From positions 1 through 39,661 of IMG/VR virus record IMGVR_UViG_3300018875_000038: 39,661 nt of DNA. One strand, written 5' to 3'. The notes below the pieces were generated by a model. That model saw only the letters and a program-made list of their open reading frames with translations, did not search any database and was not told the DNA's origin. This stretch comes from a virus. This document shows, piece after piece, positions 7,029 to 13,403 of this stretch. The position numbers and the translations under genes were made by a program. The first letter of the stretch is position 1; each line of letters begins with the position of its first letter.

Positions 7029-7417
7029 TTCTCTCGCCTTACGGGTAGGCCGGTGGCTCTCCAGACACGGGTTCCATCCAGCTTGATCTTGATGGGGCTG
7101 TCTTTGCTGCCGGGGAGCTTGCGGCGGCTCTCCGGCTTGATGCCGAGGTGATGCATCTTCTGACGCTTGGCCTTGTTGATCCGGGCCATGTCGTCTTTGG
7201 TTTTCAGCTTGGCGCAGTGCTCATGAACCGGAGCGCGGTTGTCCCAATCGTTCGAGCCGGCCAAGCCAAGGGCACGCATGTGCTCGTCGATCCACTTCTC
7301 TCCGACCTGGATGCGCTGTTCGCAGAGCGGGCAGATGCCCTTGAAGGCTTCGAACAACGCAAGCCGCTGGCGAGGGGTGAGGACTTTGCGGGGCGTGGTG
7401 CCGAGGTCTTCGGTCAT
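7025..7417 (-). CDS. HNH endonuclease family protein
   Basis: 130 residues from the ATG at 7417, which overlaps the membrane-protein gene by ATGA; the longer frame upstream is a shadow of that gene. CPLC (near 30-33) pairs with a later HEHC to form the structural zinc site. Between them lies WIDEHMRAL, with the DNRAPVHEHCAKLKTK segment forming the rest of the HNH beta-beta-alpha metal fold. Basic helices follow (INKAKRQKMHHLGI). It probably nicks or cuts double-stranded DNA. Its position in the early leftward operon, near a Rad52-like gene, suggests a recombination role rather than the packaging role of HNH genes beside terminases. Confidence 0.8.
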   Translation of the reverse strand: MTEDLGTTPRKVLTPRQRLALFEAFKGICPLCEQRIQVGEKWIDEHMRALGLAGSNDWDNRAPVHEHCAKLKTKDDMARINKAKRQKMHHLGIKPESRRKLPGSKDSPIKIKLDGTRVWRATGLPVRREK

Positions 7418-7713
7418 AGCCAGCGCTCCACTTCCTTGACGGCAAGGACGAAGAGACCACCAGCAACGAGCCCACCAAGCGGGCCGTTGATGCCGAACTC
7501 GAAGTAGAGGCCGGTGAGCACCCCGCTGACCGCCGCTGTGCAGGATAGCCCGCAAACCACGATCATGGTGGCTTCCCGCTCCTTCAAAGCCTTGGTGTGT
7601 TCGGCCTTGAGAGCGCGCCACCGAGCAAGATCGCGGGCGTATTGCTCACGGTCCTTGTTTGTAGCCCATGGCGAGAGCGGGCAGGGCGGTAAGGGTGGGG
7701 GCAGGAACATCAT
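7414..7713 (-). CDS. Small inner-membrane protein
   Basis: 99 residues. Pro-rich N-terminus, a charged amphipathic helix (residues 18-48) and then two hydrophobic segments (about 50-70, MIVVCGLSCTAAVSGVLTGLY, and 77-92, PLGGLVAGGLFVLAV). The predicted form is a two-pass membrane protein with a cytoplasmic helix. Unknown function. Both ends overlap neighbours by 4 bp. Confidence 0.65.
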   Translation of the reverse strand: MMFLPPPLPPCPLSPWATNKDREQYARDLARWRALKAEHTKALKEREATMIVVCGLSCTAAVSGVLTGLYFEFGINGPLGGLVAGGLFVLAVKEVERWL

Positions 7714-8045
7714 AGTCTTGCCCCCGCTCGGTGATTGGCGTCCTCAGCCACCCATTCGCTGAACCGCATCTTGAGGTAATCGCGCTCGACACGCGCACGG
7801 TTGGCTGCCTTGCGTGCCCGCACCATCCCTTCAATCCAGCGCCTCCACTCGGGAGATGCCTTCACCAAGGTTTCAGCTTTCGTGACGGAGAGCTTCGGAT
7901 CGTCTTTGATCAGGTCCGCGACCCTCTCGGAGAGAACGGCGCTCTTCGTCTCTTCGAGCATTTGGGCGGCGGCTTCGGCATCGACATGATCGAGCGCTGC
8001 GCGGTGCCATTGTTCGGAAATCGGGATATTGGCGCGCGTGTTCAT
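7710..8045 (-). CDS. Hypothetical protein
   Basis: 111 residues from the ATG at 8045, which overlaps the preceding short gene by ATGA. Mostly helical: EQWHRAALDHVDAEAAAQML, then KSAVLSERVADLIKDDPKL, then a basic C-terminal half (RARKAANRARVERDYLKMRF) typical of DNA-associated helices. Not assignable to a family by eye. It follows the annealing-protein gene and so may belong to the recombination module. Confidence 0.65.
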   Translation of the reverse strand: MNTRANIPISEQWHRAALDHVDAEAAAQMLEETKSAVLSERVADLIKDDPKLSVTKAETLVKASPEWRRWIEGMVRARKAANRARVERDYLKMRFSEWVAEDANHRAGARL

Positions 8046-8212
8046 GCCCCGCGCTCCTTGATGAACTTGAGCGCAGCCCACACTTCGCGCTTGTCCTCTT
8101 GGGGAAGGGTGCTCAAAACCGCGCGGTTGTCGGCAATGAAGCGGTCCACCTCGTGAGGATCACGGCAGAACGTGCGGATGATGGTGATGAGGCGAGAGGC
8201 GAGGTCGGTCAT
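8042..8212 (-). CDS. Small hypothetical protein (56 aa)
   Basis: A 56-residue frame starts at 8212 inside the end of the annealing-protein gene (GAATGA junction) and stops at the ATGA that starts the next gene. It reads MTDLASRLITIIRTFCRD and ends WAALKFIKERGA. The frame fills an otherwise empty 170-bp gap, both junctions are coupled, and GGAGGCGGCGG precedes the start, so I consider it real. Helical; function unknown. Confidence 0.65.
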   Translation of the reverse strand: MTDLASRLITIIRTFCRDPHEVDRFIADNRAVLSTLPQEDKREVWAALKFIKERGA

Positions 8213-9042
8213 TCCGCCGCCTCCAATTGTGCGCGCCTCTCTTCAGCAACCCGGAAGCCCCGCGCCATTTCCTTCCAGACTTCACGCAGGCGCGCGGTCC
8301 ATTCTTCCGGCAAGGACTCCACGTCGGCTTGGTATTCGGTGCTGAACTGACGCAGCTCGCGTTCGCTGGCGCAGTCAGACAGGACCTTGCGGCACCACAG
8401 TTCGCGGGCCTGTTCGCGCCATGTCTGTGGGAGCCCGCTAATGCGGGTCAGATTGGCCTTGATCCACAAGAAGGCGGTGGGGGTATCTTCGATGCTGTCA
8501 ACTTCAGCTTCGATCTTCTGCCAGTCGCCGTCGCGCTTGGCCTGAGCGGATGATTTCGGCTTTTCGGCCTCAACCATCTCCCGGCGCAAATCGCTGACGT
8601 ACTTGCTATCGTCGTAGCGACCGAGGAAGATATCGCCGGCAAAGCCAATCATACTAAGGGCTTTCACCAGCCCGTCTGTGACCGACTTTTTGGGGGCATC
8701 CTCGTCTGTGAACGGCTTTCCGTTGGCCCGCTTGCCCGAGAAAACCGTCTGCCCAACGTGCTCTACCGACCCACGCTTGCCGTTCCACTCGTACCAGACC
8801 CGGACGCGCGCCATGTGGATGCGCTCATAAAAACCGGGTTCGAGCAACGCGCCGTCTAGCAGCTTCTCTTCGACGATTTCGAAGCCCCAGCCGATGCCGC
8901 ACGGACCAAACGCCTCGGTCGCCTTCAAGACGATGTAATGAGGTTTCGGAGAGTTGCCCTGGTATGCTTTGCCAGTGATCGGCTTGGTGTGGCTCGGATC
9001 GGTCTTTTCGACCTGGTGCCAGAGCGCGAGGTTTTCATTCAT
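8209..9042 (-). CDS. Rad52-like single-strand annealing (recombination) protein
   Basis: 277 residues from ATG 9042. The N-terminal 150 residues match the pattern of phage Rad52/Sak-like proteins: NLALWHQVEKTDPSHTKPI, then a beta-rich core with VRVWYEWNGKRGSVEHVGQT, then KKSVTDGLVKALSMIGFAGDIFLGRYDDSKY, the 'T-D-x-KALs-lGF-aDiflGryDD-kY' box. Such proteins anneal complementary single strands during phage recombination and replication. The C-terminal half is a charged helical region ending QLEAAE. The assignment is by motif only. The HNH gene and small helical genes downstream would suit a recombination operon. Confidence 0.65.
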   Translation of the reverse strand: MNENLALWHQVEKTDPSHTKPITGKAYQGNSPKPHYIVLKATEAFGPCGIGWGFEIVEEKLLDGALLEPGFYERIHMARVRVWYEWNGKRGSVEHVGQTVFSGKRANGKPFTDEDAPKKSVTDGLVKALSMIGFAGDIFLGRYDDSKYVSDLRREMVEAEKPKSSAQAKRDGDWQKIEAEVDSIEDTPTAFLWIKANLTRISGLPQTWREQARELWCRKVLSDCASERELRQFSTEYQADVESLPEEWTARLREVWKEMARGFRVAEERRAQLEAAE

Positions 9043-9046
9043 CGCT

Positions 9047-9298
9047 CTACTCCGCTGCCTGAAGCTTGGGGCGGGCTTGGACGGCGAGGGCCTTGTCAAT
9101 CAGAGCCTCGTACTCGGCACACCATTTCCGTAACTTGCGAAGGGTCTCGATACGGGTCTCGGTCAGGTTGTAAGCGAGGGGATCGCGAGCCAAGCGGCCA
9201 AGCGGTTCGTTCGCCTCAGAAAGCGCTTGCTCAGCGCGCCTGACGCATGCGTCAGCGATGAGATCGGCGTTCTCGGGAACGATGCAGAACGGGGTCAT
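9047..9298 (-). CDS. Hypothetical helical protein
   Basis: 83 residues from ATG 9298 (ATGA overlap with the previous small gene). Two predicted helices: ENADLIADACVRRAEQALSE and ETRIETLRKLRKWCAEYEAL. Ends in KLQAAE, whose codons GCAGCGGAGTAG provide the ribosome site of the annealing-protein gene 5 bp further on. Function unknown. Confidence 0.6.
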   Translation of the reverse strand: MTPFCIVPENADLIADACVRRAEQALSEANEPLGRLARDPLAYNLTETRIETLRKLRKWCAEYEALIDKALAVQARPKLQAAE

Positions 9299-9465
9299 GA
9301 CGCTTTCCTTGTTTGCTTCATCCGGCGCACGTCCTGGCGCAGCGCGGCTGTGATCAGCTCGCGAAGCCGAGCTTTGTCGTCGGATGCGGTCTCGTGTCGT
9401 TTGCGCTTGCGGCTGATGCGCTCGCGAAGCTCTTCGATCTGTTCGCGGGTGACGGTGCGCTTCAT
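9295..9465 (-). CDS. Small basic helical protein (56 aa)
   Basis: A 56-residue frame from ATG 9465 to the ATGA at 9295. It begins MKRTVTREQIEELRERISRK and is almost entirely charged helix, with a net positive charge (RKRKRHE, RRMKQTRK). It starts 4 bp after the stop of the small membrane gene and fills the gap to the next start exactly, which supports it. Basic helices could bind nucleic acid; no family recognised. Confidence 0.62.
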   Translation of the reverse strand: MKRTVTREQIEELRERISRKRKRHETASDDKARLRELITAALRQDVRRMKQTRKAS

Positions 9466-9468
9466 GGC

Positions 9469-9684
9469 TCACCAGTCCTCGCGGTTCAGCGGATGCCGGA
9501 AGAAAGAGGCAGCGACTGCCAGCACCGAACCGATCAGGACGGCAGCCAGCAGATACCCGCCAAGATCGGCGCTATCGCTCGGGGGCGCGGCTTCCGCCGC
9601 GATGGCGTAGGCAATCAGCGCGATGCCGCCGCCGATCATGGAGCATGCCGCAAAGACGGTGCCGAGAGGGGAGTAGCGGGTCAT
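9469..9684 (-). CDS. Small two-pass membrane protein
   Basis: 71 residues with two hydrophobic segments, about 9-29 (TVFAACSMIGGGIALIAYAIA) and 42-60 (GGYLLAAVLIGSVLAVAAS), joined by an acidic loop and ending in RHPLNREDW. A ribosome site is supplied by the upstream gene end (AGCGGAGTAAGGG). Predicted inner-membrane protein of unknown role, second gene of the leftward early operon. Confidence 0.62.
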   Translation of the reverse strand: MTRYSPLGTVFAACSMIGGGIALIAYAIAAEAAPPSDSADLGGYLLAAVLIGSVLAVAASFFRHPLNREDW

Positions 9685-9689
9685 GGCCC

Positions 9690-9974
9690 TTACTCCGCTG
9701 CGATCAGGTAAGGGACTGGCGCTGGCGTCGGCAGCGCTACGGGCGTCGTTTCAAGGAACGCGACAGGCTGGCCATCGACCGTGAAAAAGTCGCCGCCGGC
9801 CAACTCTTCGTAACCGACAGTCTCGGCATCAACACCGGCCCAATCGGCAACGCGGTCACGCGCTTCCTCGAACACCGAGTCGGTGTGGGCAGGCCATTCG
9901 CTCAGTACGCGATTGGCGACCGTCTTGAGCTTGGTGATTTTGGTGGAGGCTGAGAACCGAGGCATGTGAGCCAT
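9690..9974 (-). CDS. First gene of the leftward operon, hypothetical
   Basis: 94 residues from ATG 9974, or 91 from the ATG at 9965. The protein is mostly alpha/beta with helices (KITKLKTVANRVLSEW) and ends ALPTPAPVPYLIAAE. The first ATG is buried in an 8-bp hairpin (9969-9993) and neither start has a strong Shine-Dalgarno. The promoter-like TTGACA and operator-like repeat lie just upstream. Being first in the operon it could be an N- or Cro-type regulator, but there is no sequence match that shows this. Confidence 0.55.
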   Translation of the reverse strand: MAHMPRFSASTKITKLKTVANRVLSEWPAHTDSVFEEARDRVADWAGVDAETVGYEELAGGDFFTVDGQPVAFLETTPVALPTPAPVPYLIAAE

Positions 9975-9993
9975 CCCGTCAGTGAGGATGGCT
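9969..9993 (-). promoter_or_regulatory. Hairpin over the first start codon of the leftward operon
   Basis: AGCCATCC at 9969-9976 is the exact complement of GGATGGCT at 9986-9993, with a 9-base loop. In the leftward mRNA this would hide the ATG at 9974 and place the ATG at 9965 just after the stem. A role in translation control is inferred; no T run follows, so it is not a normal terminator. Confidence 0.45.
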
Positions 9994-9997
9994 TCAC

Positions 9998-10037
9998 GTT
10001 ATATATCTACATAAAACGTGTCAACATGAATTATGTT
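9998..10037 (-). promoter_or_regulatory. Leftward early promoter with overlapping operator-like repeat
   Basis: On the minus strand TTGACA (10019-10024) is followed 15 bp later by TATAAC (9998-10003) inside an AT-rich patch. The spacing is shorter than ideal. The inverted repeat AACAT-GAATT-ATGTT (10023-10037) overlaps the -35 box. The word ATGTTGACA recurs in the repressor/Cro intergenic region, so this is a likely repressor-controlled early left promoter (pL equivalent). Confidence 0.55.
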
Positions 10038-10054
10038 AGTTTTTGCAGATGATG

Positions 10055-10282
10055 CTAGTTGAGCCGTGGCCTCGTGATCCCAATCAGGGTGCCATGGCTC
10101 CCTTCACAGCGGCTGCAGGCGAACTCTAGGGTGTTTACGATGCGGCTGCGCAGCAGCTCGTCAGTGCTGCGTGGCGCGGGCTCGGGTATGTCAATGTTTT
10201 GGGTGTGGATGTTGTGACAGTCGTGGCACCTGATAAGCAGGCGGAACCTAGGAGCAATCGTCACATCCTGGCAGTCCATCAT
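10055..10282 (-). CDS. Small zinc-ribbon-like protein behind a LexA box
   Basis: 75 residues with two Cys pairs, CHDCH near residues 19-23 and CSRC near 56-59, the spacing of a zinc ribbon. The C-terminus is GTLIGITRPRLN. It is transcribed leftward as its own short unit between the repressor gene and the early promoter. A GTTC-N7-GTTC direct repeat lies 22 bp before the start, so damage-inducible expression is plausible. It might be an antirepressor or a regulator; the sequence shows only the zinc-binding pattern. Confidence 0.6.
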   Translation of the reverse strand: MMDCQDVTIAPRFRLLIRCHDCHNIHTQNIDIPEPAPRSTDELLRSRIVNTLEFACSRCEGSHGTLIGITRPRLN

Positions 10283-10303
10283 AGCCCTCTTAGCAATGGG
10301 AAT

Positions 10304-10318
10304 GTTCTCATTCTGTTC
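10304..10318. promoter_or_regulatory. Putative LexA box 1 (GTTC-N7-GTTC)
   Basis: GTTCTCATTCTGTTC matches the alphaproteobacterial LexA operator, a direct repeat GTTC-N7-GTTC. It lies 22 bp upstream of the Cys-rich gene start at 10282. An overlapping inverted repeat (TCTGTTC / GAACGGA, 10312-10331, one mismatch) extends from its second half. Binding is inferred. Confidence 0.55.
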
Positions 10319-10413
10319 GCGGTAGAACGGAATGTCGACAGAGGGTCGATGACGCGAGTTAATTGCGGGGATAAGTAGCCGCTTGCATTTTATCGATTGC
10401 GCCTGCGGCCAAG

Positions 10414-11145
10414 TCAGGCCGGCAGTCTGGTGTGCCGCCGAACAGGGTTGCTCACTGACACGACAAGGCCGAGGATTCGGACCTCTTCGCCTTCAACTTC
10501 GGCATCGTGCGGCACCACGATGGGGCGATGACGTTTGTTGGTTGACCGAGGGTGGTACTCGGTGCGGTCGTCGTGGAGCTCGACCTCCTTGATTGTCCAC
10601 TCGCGGGTAAAGCCTCCGTCGCGCGTTCGCTCCACGGCCACCAGCAGCCCATCCATTACCGGCAGTCCCGTATCCTCAAAGTCGACGCAGATCACTTTTG
10701 CGCCGTCAAGGATAGGCGGGTCCGCTGCGTTCATCGAGTCGCCCTCGACCTCCAGAGCAAACATGCGGGCATTCGGGAATTCGCGGTCCCGCTCAGCAAG
10801 GATGAGTTCAGGTTCTAAGTCGTCGTACTCGATCACTTCGCGAAACACGCCAGCCGCCGCCTTGCCCACAACTGGAACCTCGCGCAAGTTTCTTTTAATT
10901 AGCTTTGCGCCGGAAATTGTTCCCATCGGCGGCGCTCCGCTATCGCCGCCTGTCATGAGCCAGCCCGCCGAAACCTTGAAAGCCTTGCCGTATTTAGCCG
11001 CGGTCGCGGGGTCGAACTCGTTCTGTCCGTTTTCATGCGCCGCATAGGTCGAGGGCGTCCAGCCATGCTTGAGGGCTGCCGCCCTCGCTGACTTGAACCC
11101 TGCCTTTATCCGCGCGCTACGCAGCCGATCGCCCATTGTTTCCAT
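10414..11145 (-). CDS. S24-family self-cleaving CI-type repressor
   Basis: 243 residues from ATG 11145 (ATG 11136 is an alternative). The N-terminus is an XRE-type HTH (MGDRLRSARIKAGFKSARAA, then WTPSTYAAHENGQN). A linker follows with an Ala-Gly cleavage candidate in GKAAAGVF. The C-terminal S24 peptidase domain has the Ser in EVEGDSMN and the Lys in REWTIKEVEL, so the Ser-Lys dyad looks intact. It should keep the prophage silent and be inactivated by RecA-stimulated self-cleavage. It is divergent from the Cro-like gene at 11221, with operator-like repeats between. Confidence 0.88.
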   Translation of the reverse strand: METMGDRLRSARIKAGFKSARAAALKHGWTPSTYAAHENGQNEFDPATAAKYGKAFKVSAGWLMTGGDSGAPPMGTISGAKLIKRNLREVPVVGKAAAGVFREVIEYDDLEPELILAERDREFPNARMFALEVEGDSMNAADPPILDGAKVICVDFEDTGLPVMDGLLVAVERTRDGGFTREWTIKEVELHDDRTEYHPRSTNKRHRPIVVPHDAEVEGEEVRILGLVVSVSNPVRRHTRLPA

Positions 11146-11164
11146 GGGGCGACCATCACATTTT

Positions 11165-11197
11165 ATGTTGACAGAAATCATGTTGACTTGATCAACA
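11165..11197. promoter_or_regulatory. Repressor/Cro operator region
   Basis: ATGTTGAC occurs twice (11165-11172 and 11180-11187), and the second copy is part of the perfect inverted repeat TGTTGA-CTTGA-TCAACA (11181-11197). The TTGAC within each copy also resembles a -35 box. The same half-site reappears at the leftward early promoter (10019-10027 region). Lying between divergent repressor and Cro-like genes, this is the expected right operator. Confidence 0.65.
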
Positions 11198-11220
11198 CGA
11201 TTTGTGTACATTTGAGCCCC

Positions 11221-11487
11221 ATGCAGACGATATCCGACATTTTCGATGCCTTTGGTGGGCCGACTGCGGTTGCCCGGGCTCTGAACATCAACCCGTCCAC
11301 TGCTTCTGAGATGAAGCGCAGGCGGTCGATCCCGTCCGAGTACTGGCTGCAGTTGGTCAGCGAGGCGAAGAGGCGCGGCGTCGACGGCGTGACCAGTGAT
11401 GCCTTGGCGCTCATTCATGCCAGGGAGCGCGGGAGACTTCCCGCTCCTTCGACCAAAAAGACAGTCTCTGCCGGGAATCTCGCATGA
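11221..11487 (+). CDS. Cro-like / YdaS-type HTH regulator
   Basis: 88 residues from ATG 11221. Residues 5-30 (SDIFDAFGGPTAVARALNIN) followed by PSTASEMKRRRSIPSEYW form the helix-turn-helix common in Cro-like and YdaS-like proteins divergent from phage repressors. It should bind the same operators and favour the lytic state. No clear Shine-Dalgarno precedes the ATG, so a leaderless or very short leader transcript is possible. An upstream in-frame ATG at 11188 lies inside the operator and is rejected. The stop overlaps the next start by ATGA. Confidence 0.8.
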   Translation: MQTISDIFDAFGGPTAVARALNINPSTASEMKRRRSIPSEYWLQLVSEAKRRGVDGVTSDALALIHARERGRLPAPSTKKTVSAGNLA

Positions 11488-12071
11488 GCGACACCCTCGA
11501 CAACGTCGCTGGCGAACAGCTCCTCTCCTTCATCGAGCGCGCCGAGCGCCTGCATGAAGAGAAGAAGGGTATCGAGAACGACCTGAAGGAGCTCTACGCC
11601 GAAGCCAAAGGCAACGGCTTCGATACGAAGGCCATGAAGAAGATCCTCGCCCGGCGCCGCAAGGACTATGCGGAGCTGCAGGAAGAAGAGGCCATCGAAG
11701 AACTCTATCTCGATGCAATTGAGCGTGCGGAGCGCAATCGCTCCTCGCGTGCGCGTACACAGGCGCGCGACGCGCGTGAGGCCGAAACACCCAAGCACGA
11801 CCCCGAAACCGGGGAGATCAAGGAACAGGACACCCATTCTGAGGCGAGCAGAACTGAAATCGGCCGTGAACGTGACGGCCCGGTGGAGGGGGGCACCGAT
11901 CATCTCGCCGCCCGCCCAAATATTCCGCTCGAGAGCGCTAACGGGGCTGCACAACCGGACGATGGCGAGCATAAAGCCCGTCGCCGGGTCGAAGCGATGC
12001 CGGACATTCCCGACTTCCTCCGGCGCGATGGCTCCAGCGTCGAAATGCGCGTTGGCGAGGTCGCCATATGA
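11484..12071 (+). CDS. GapR-like (DUF2312) DNA-binding protein with long C-terminal tail
   Basis: 195 residues. Residues 6-80 match the DUF2312/GapR family closely: VAGEQLLSFIERAERLHEEKK, AEAKGNGFDTKAMKKILARR, QEEEAIEELYLDAIE. GapR of Caulobacter binds overtwisted DNA ahead of forks and stimulates topoisomerases. Cellular GapR is only about 90 residues. Here a 115-residue charged, apparently disordered tail follows, with HDPETGEI and a terminal segment (MPDIPDFLRRDGSSVEMR) that looks folded or partner-binding. The gene is second in the rightward early operon, before the replication genes, so a role in phage DNA topology during replication is reasonable. Confidence 0.85.
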   Translation: MSDTLDNVAGEQLLSFIERAERLHEEKKGIENDLKELYAEAKGNGFDTKAMKKILARRRKDYAELQEEEAIEELYLDAIERAERNRSSRARTQARDAREAETPKHDPETGEIKEQDTHSEASRTEIGRERDGPVEGGTDHLAARPNIPLESANGAAQPDDGEHKARRRVEAMPDIPDFLRRDGSSVEMRVGEVAI

Positions 12072-12418
12072 CGCTGCACCAATCATCACAGAGCTTCAGC
12101 GAGCGGTTCGCTGAAGGCCGGGCGATCCTCTGGGCCCGGCATCGTCAGAGCAGTTGGGTTGGGCGGCGCGCAAGCCTCGTCCCGCAGAATTGTTCGACGC
12201 CCCGAACCGCATACTTGGGGCGGAGCCTTCACACGCTCCGCCCATTTTCTTCCGTCCTCGCGCCGCGCCGAAATGTAGCCGTCCCAGCTCGTATCCGCGC
12301 GGCTGATCAGATCCATCCCGTCCACCGTCATACAACGCCTAGCTCTGTCCATTGGACTCAACGGACCACGGACGGCTTTGCGCGTGCGGCAAATTCCTTT
12401 TGCGAGCGGCGCAAATGA
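12068..12418 (+). CDS. Doubtful ORF linked by ATGA at both ends
   Basis: A 116-codon plus frame starts by ATGA overlap with the GapR-like gene and ends by ATGA overlap with the gene at 12415. Those junctions favour a real gene. The protein, however, is rich in Arg, Ser, Pro, His and Thr, with no hydrophobic core or motif, and looks like an antisense frame. A more protein-like frame lies on the other strand (12086-12316). Only one of the two is likely to be coding, and I cannot decide. Confidence 0.35.
   Translation: MTLHQSSQSFSERFAEGRAILWARHRQSSWVGRRASLVPQNCSTPRTAYLGRSLHTLRPFSSVLAPRRNVAVPARIRAADQIHPVHRHTTPSSVHWTQRTTDGFARAANSFCERRK
12086..12316 (-). CDS. Alternative antisense ORF, possibly frameshifted
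   Basis: From ATG 12316 the minus frame reads MDLISRADTSWDGYISARRE and continues DGRKWAERVKAPP, which looks like a genuine protein. After KAPP the frame becomes less convincing, while the adjacent frame reads KYAVRGVEQFCGTRLARR and then stops. A single-base slip at a CCGCCCC run would join the two. It would be the only leftward gene inside the rightward early operon. Either a pseudogene or a sequencing error could explain it. Confidence 0.35.
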   Translation of the reverse strand: MDLISRADTSWDGYISARREDGRKWAERVKAPPQVCGSGRRTILRDEACAPPNPTALTMPGPEDRPAFSEPLAEAL

Positions 12419-12771
12419 ACCCGGCTGCGCTCATCGAAGATGCCCGGCACTGGGCGAATGCTCTCATCCATCGCGAGAGCCGCGGGCCGGGCGATACCAG
12501 CAACGCCATCAAGCGCACCGCGCGTCGGCATGGCCTGCAGTTCAGCGAGCTATGGGCGCTCCGCTACCGGCCGCCCAAGCGCATCTTCGCCGATGTCTAT
12601 TTCCGCCTGCGCGCGGCCTACGAGGCCGAATGCCAGCGCCAACTCAGGTTGCTTGAACATGAGCTCGAACGGACCAAGGCCGTCGCGGGGCCTGATAACC
12701 GCGCTGTGGTTGCGGCTGAGGCTTTGCTGGGCGCGCGTGCTGCGCGGGCGGAATCCGCTGTGGCGGAGTAA
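12415..12771 (+). CDS. Hypothetical phage protein with HTH-like segment
   Basis: 118 residues from ATG 12415. Residues 25-50 (DTSNAIKRTARRHGLQFSEL, then WALRYRPPKRI) look like a helix-turn-helix with a basic wing, followed by a long helical segment (RAAYEAECQRQLRLLEHELE) and an Ala-rich end. This arrangement is common in alphaproteobacterial prophages between regulators and replication genes. DNA binding is inferred. Confidence 0.65.
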   Translation: MNPAALIEDARHWANALIHRESRGPGDTSNAIKRTARRHGLQFSELWALRYRPPKRIFADVYFRLRAAYEAECQRQLRLLEHELERTKAVAGPDNRAVVAAEALLGARAARAESAVAE

Positions 12772-12786
12772 GGGGAGGGCGGCGCA

Positions 12787-13143
12787 ATGAACCTGATCCT
12801 TGGAGAGGCGCAACCGGGGGGGCTTCTGACCCCATATTTGACCCGGCCGCAGGGCGAGGCGTTGGCGTCTCAGCAAGCCGCCACCGTTCCCGGCATGGCC
12901 TTTTGGGCAATGACCGGCCCCGAGGGCGAAACGTGCCGGACCTGCAAGTTCTGGGGAGTGTCGAGCCGTTTCCGGCGCAATCCGGAAGGGTACTTGCTCC
13001 CGCGCCGCTGCATGATGTTCACGCGCCTCTCTCACGGCGCAATCGGTGCTGGCATCCCGGATGCTCAGGCAGCCTGCAAATACTTCAAGGCGCGGGAGAA
13101 AGCGCCGGAACAGCGCAAGCCGAAGGGCGAGGGCGCTGAATGA
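12787..13143 (+). CDS. Hypothetical Cys-rich protein
   Basis: 118 residues. The central part has CRTCKFWG near residues 51-58, RRCMMF near 73-78 and ACKYFK near 96-101. Four cysteines with this spacing could bind zinc or an iron-sulfur cluster. N-terminal residues are flexible and the C-terminus is Lys/Glu/Pro-rich. Separated from the upstream gene by 15 bp with GGGGAGGG as ribosome site. ATGA overlap with the next gene. Confidence 0.65.
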   Translation: MNLILGEAQPGGLLTPYLTRPQGEALASQQAATVPGMAFWAMTGPEGETCRTCKFWGVSSRFRRNPEGYLLPRRCMMFTRLSHGAIGAGIPDAQAACKYFKAREKAPEQRKPKGEGAE

Positions 13144-13403
13144 TCACCTTTGCGCGCCAGTCCGAAGCCCTGAAAATCTCCGAGGAACAGGCCCTTGAAG
13201 GCTTTTTCTACTTCACGCGGACGCGGGGAGAAAAAGCCGAGAAGTACCCGGACTACGTGAAGGCGCGCAGGGAGGCCTCGAGAACGCTCGACCGGCTCGC
13301 GAAATTGGCTGACCTCATCGGCAGCGATGAACAGTTGAGCGGCTGGCTCGATCAGCAGATCGAGCGGCTGGAGCAGCGGCGCTTATCCGGGGAGGCGGCA
13401 TGA
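13140..13403 (+). CDS. Hypothetical helical protein
   Basis: 87 residues, ATGA-coupled at both ends. Starts MITFARQSEALKISEEQALE and continues as alternating charged helices, ending EQRRLSGEAA. Its last codons contain GGGGAGGCGG, the ribosome site for the next gene. No family recognised. Part of the rightward early operon. Confidence 0.62.
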   Translation: MITFARQSEALKISEEQALEGFFYFTRTRGEKAEKYPDYVKARREASRTLDRLAKLADLIGSDEQLSGWLDQQIERLEQRRLSGEAA

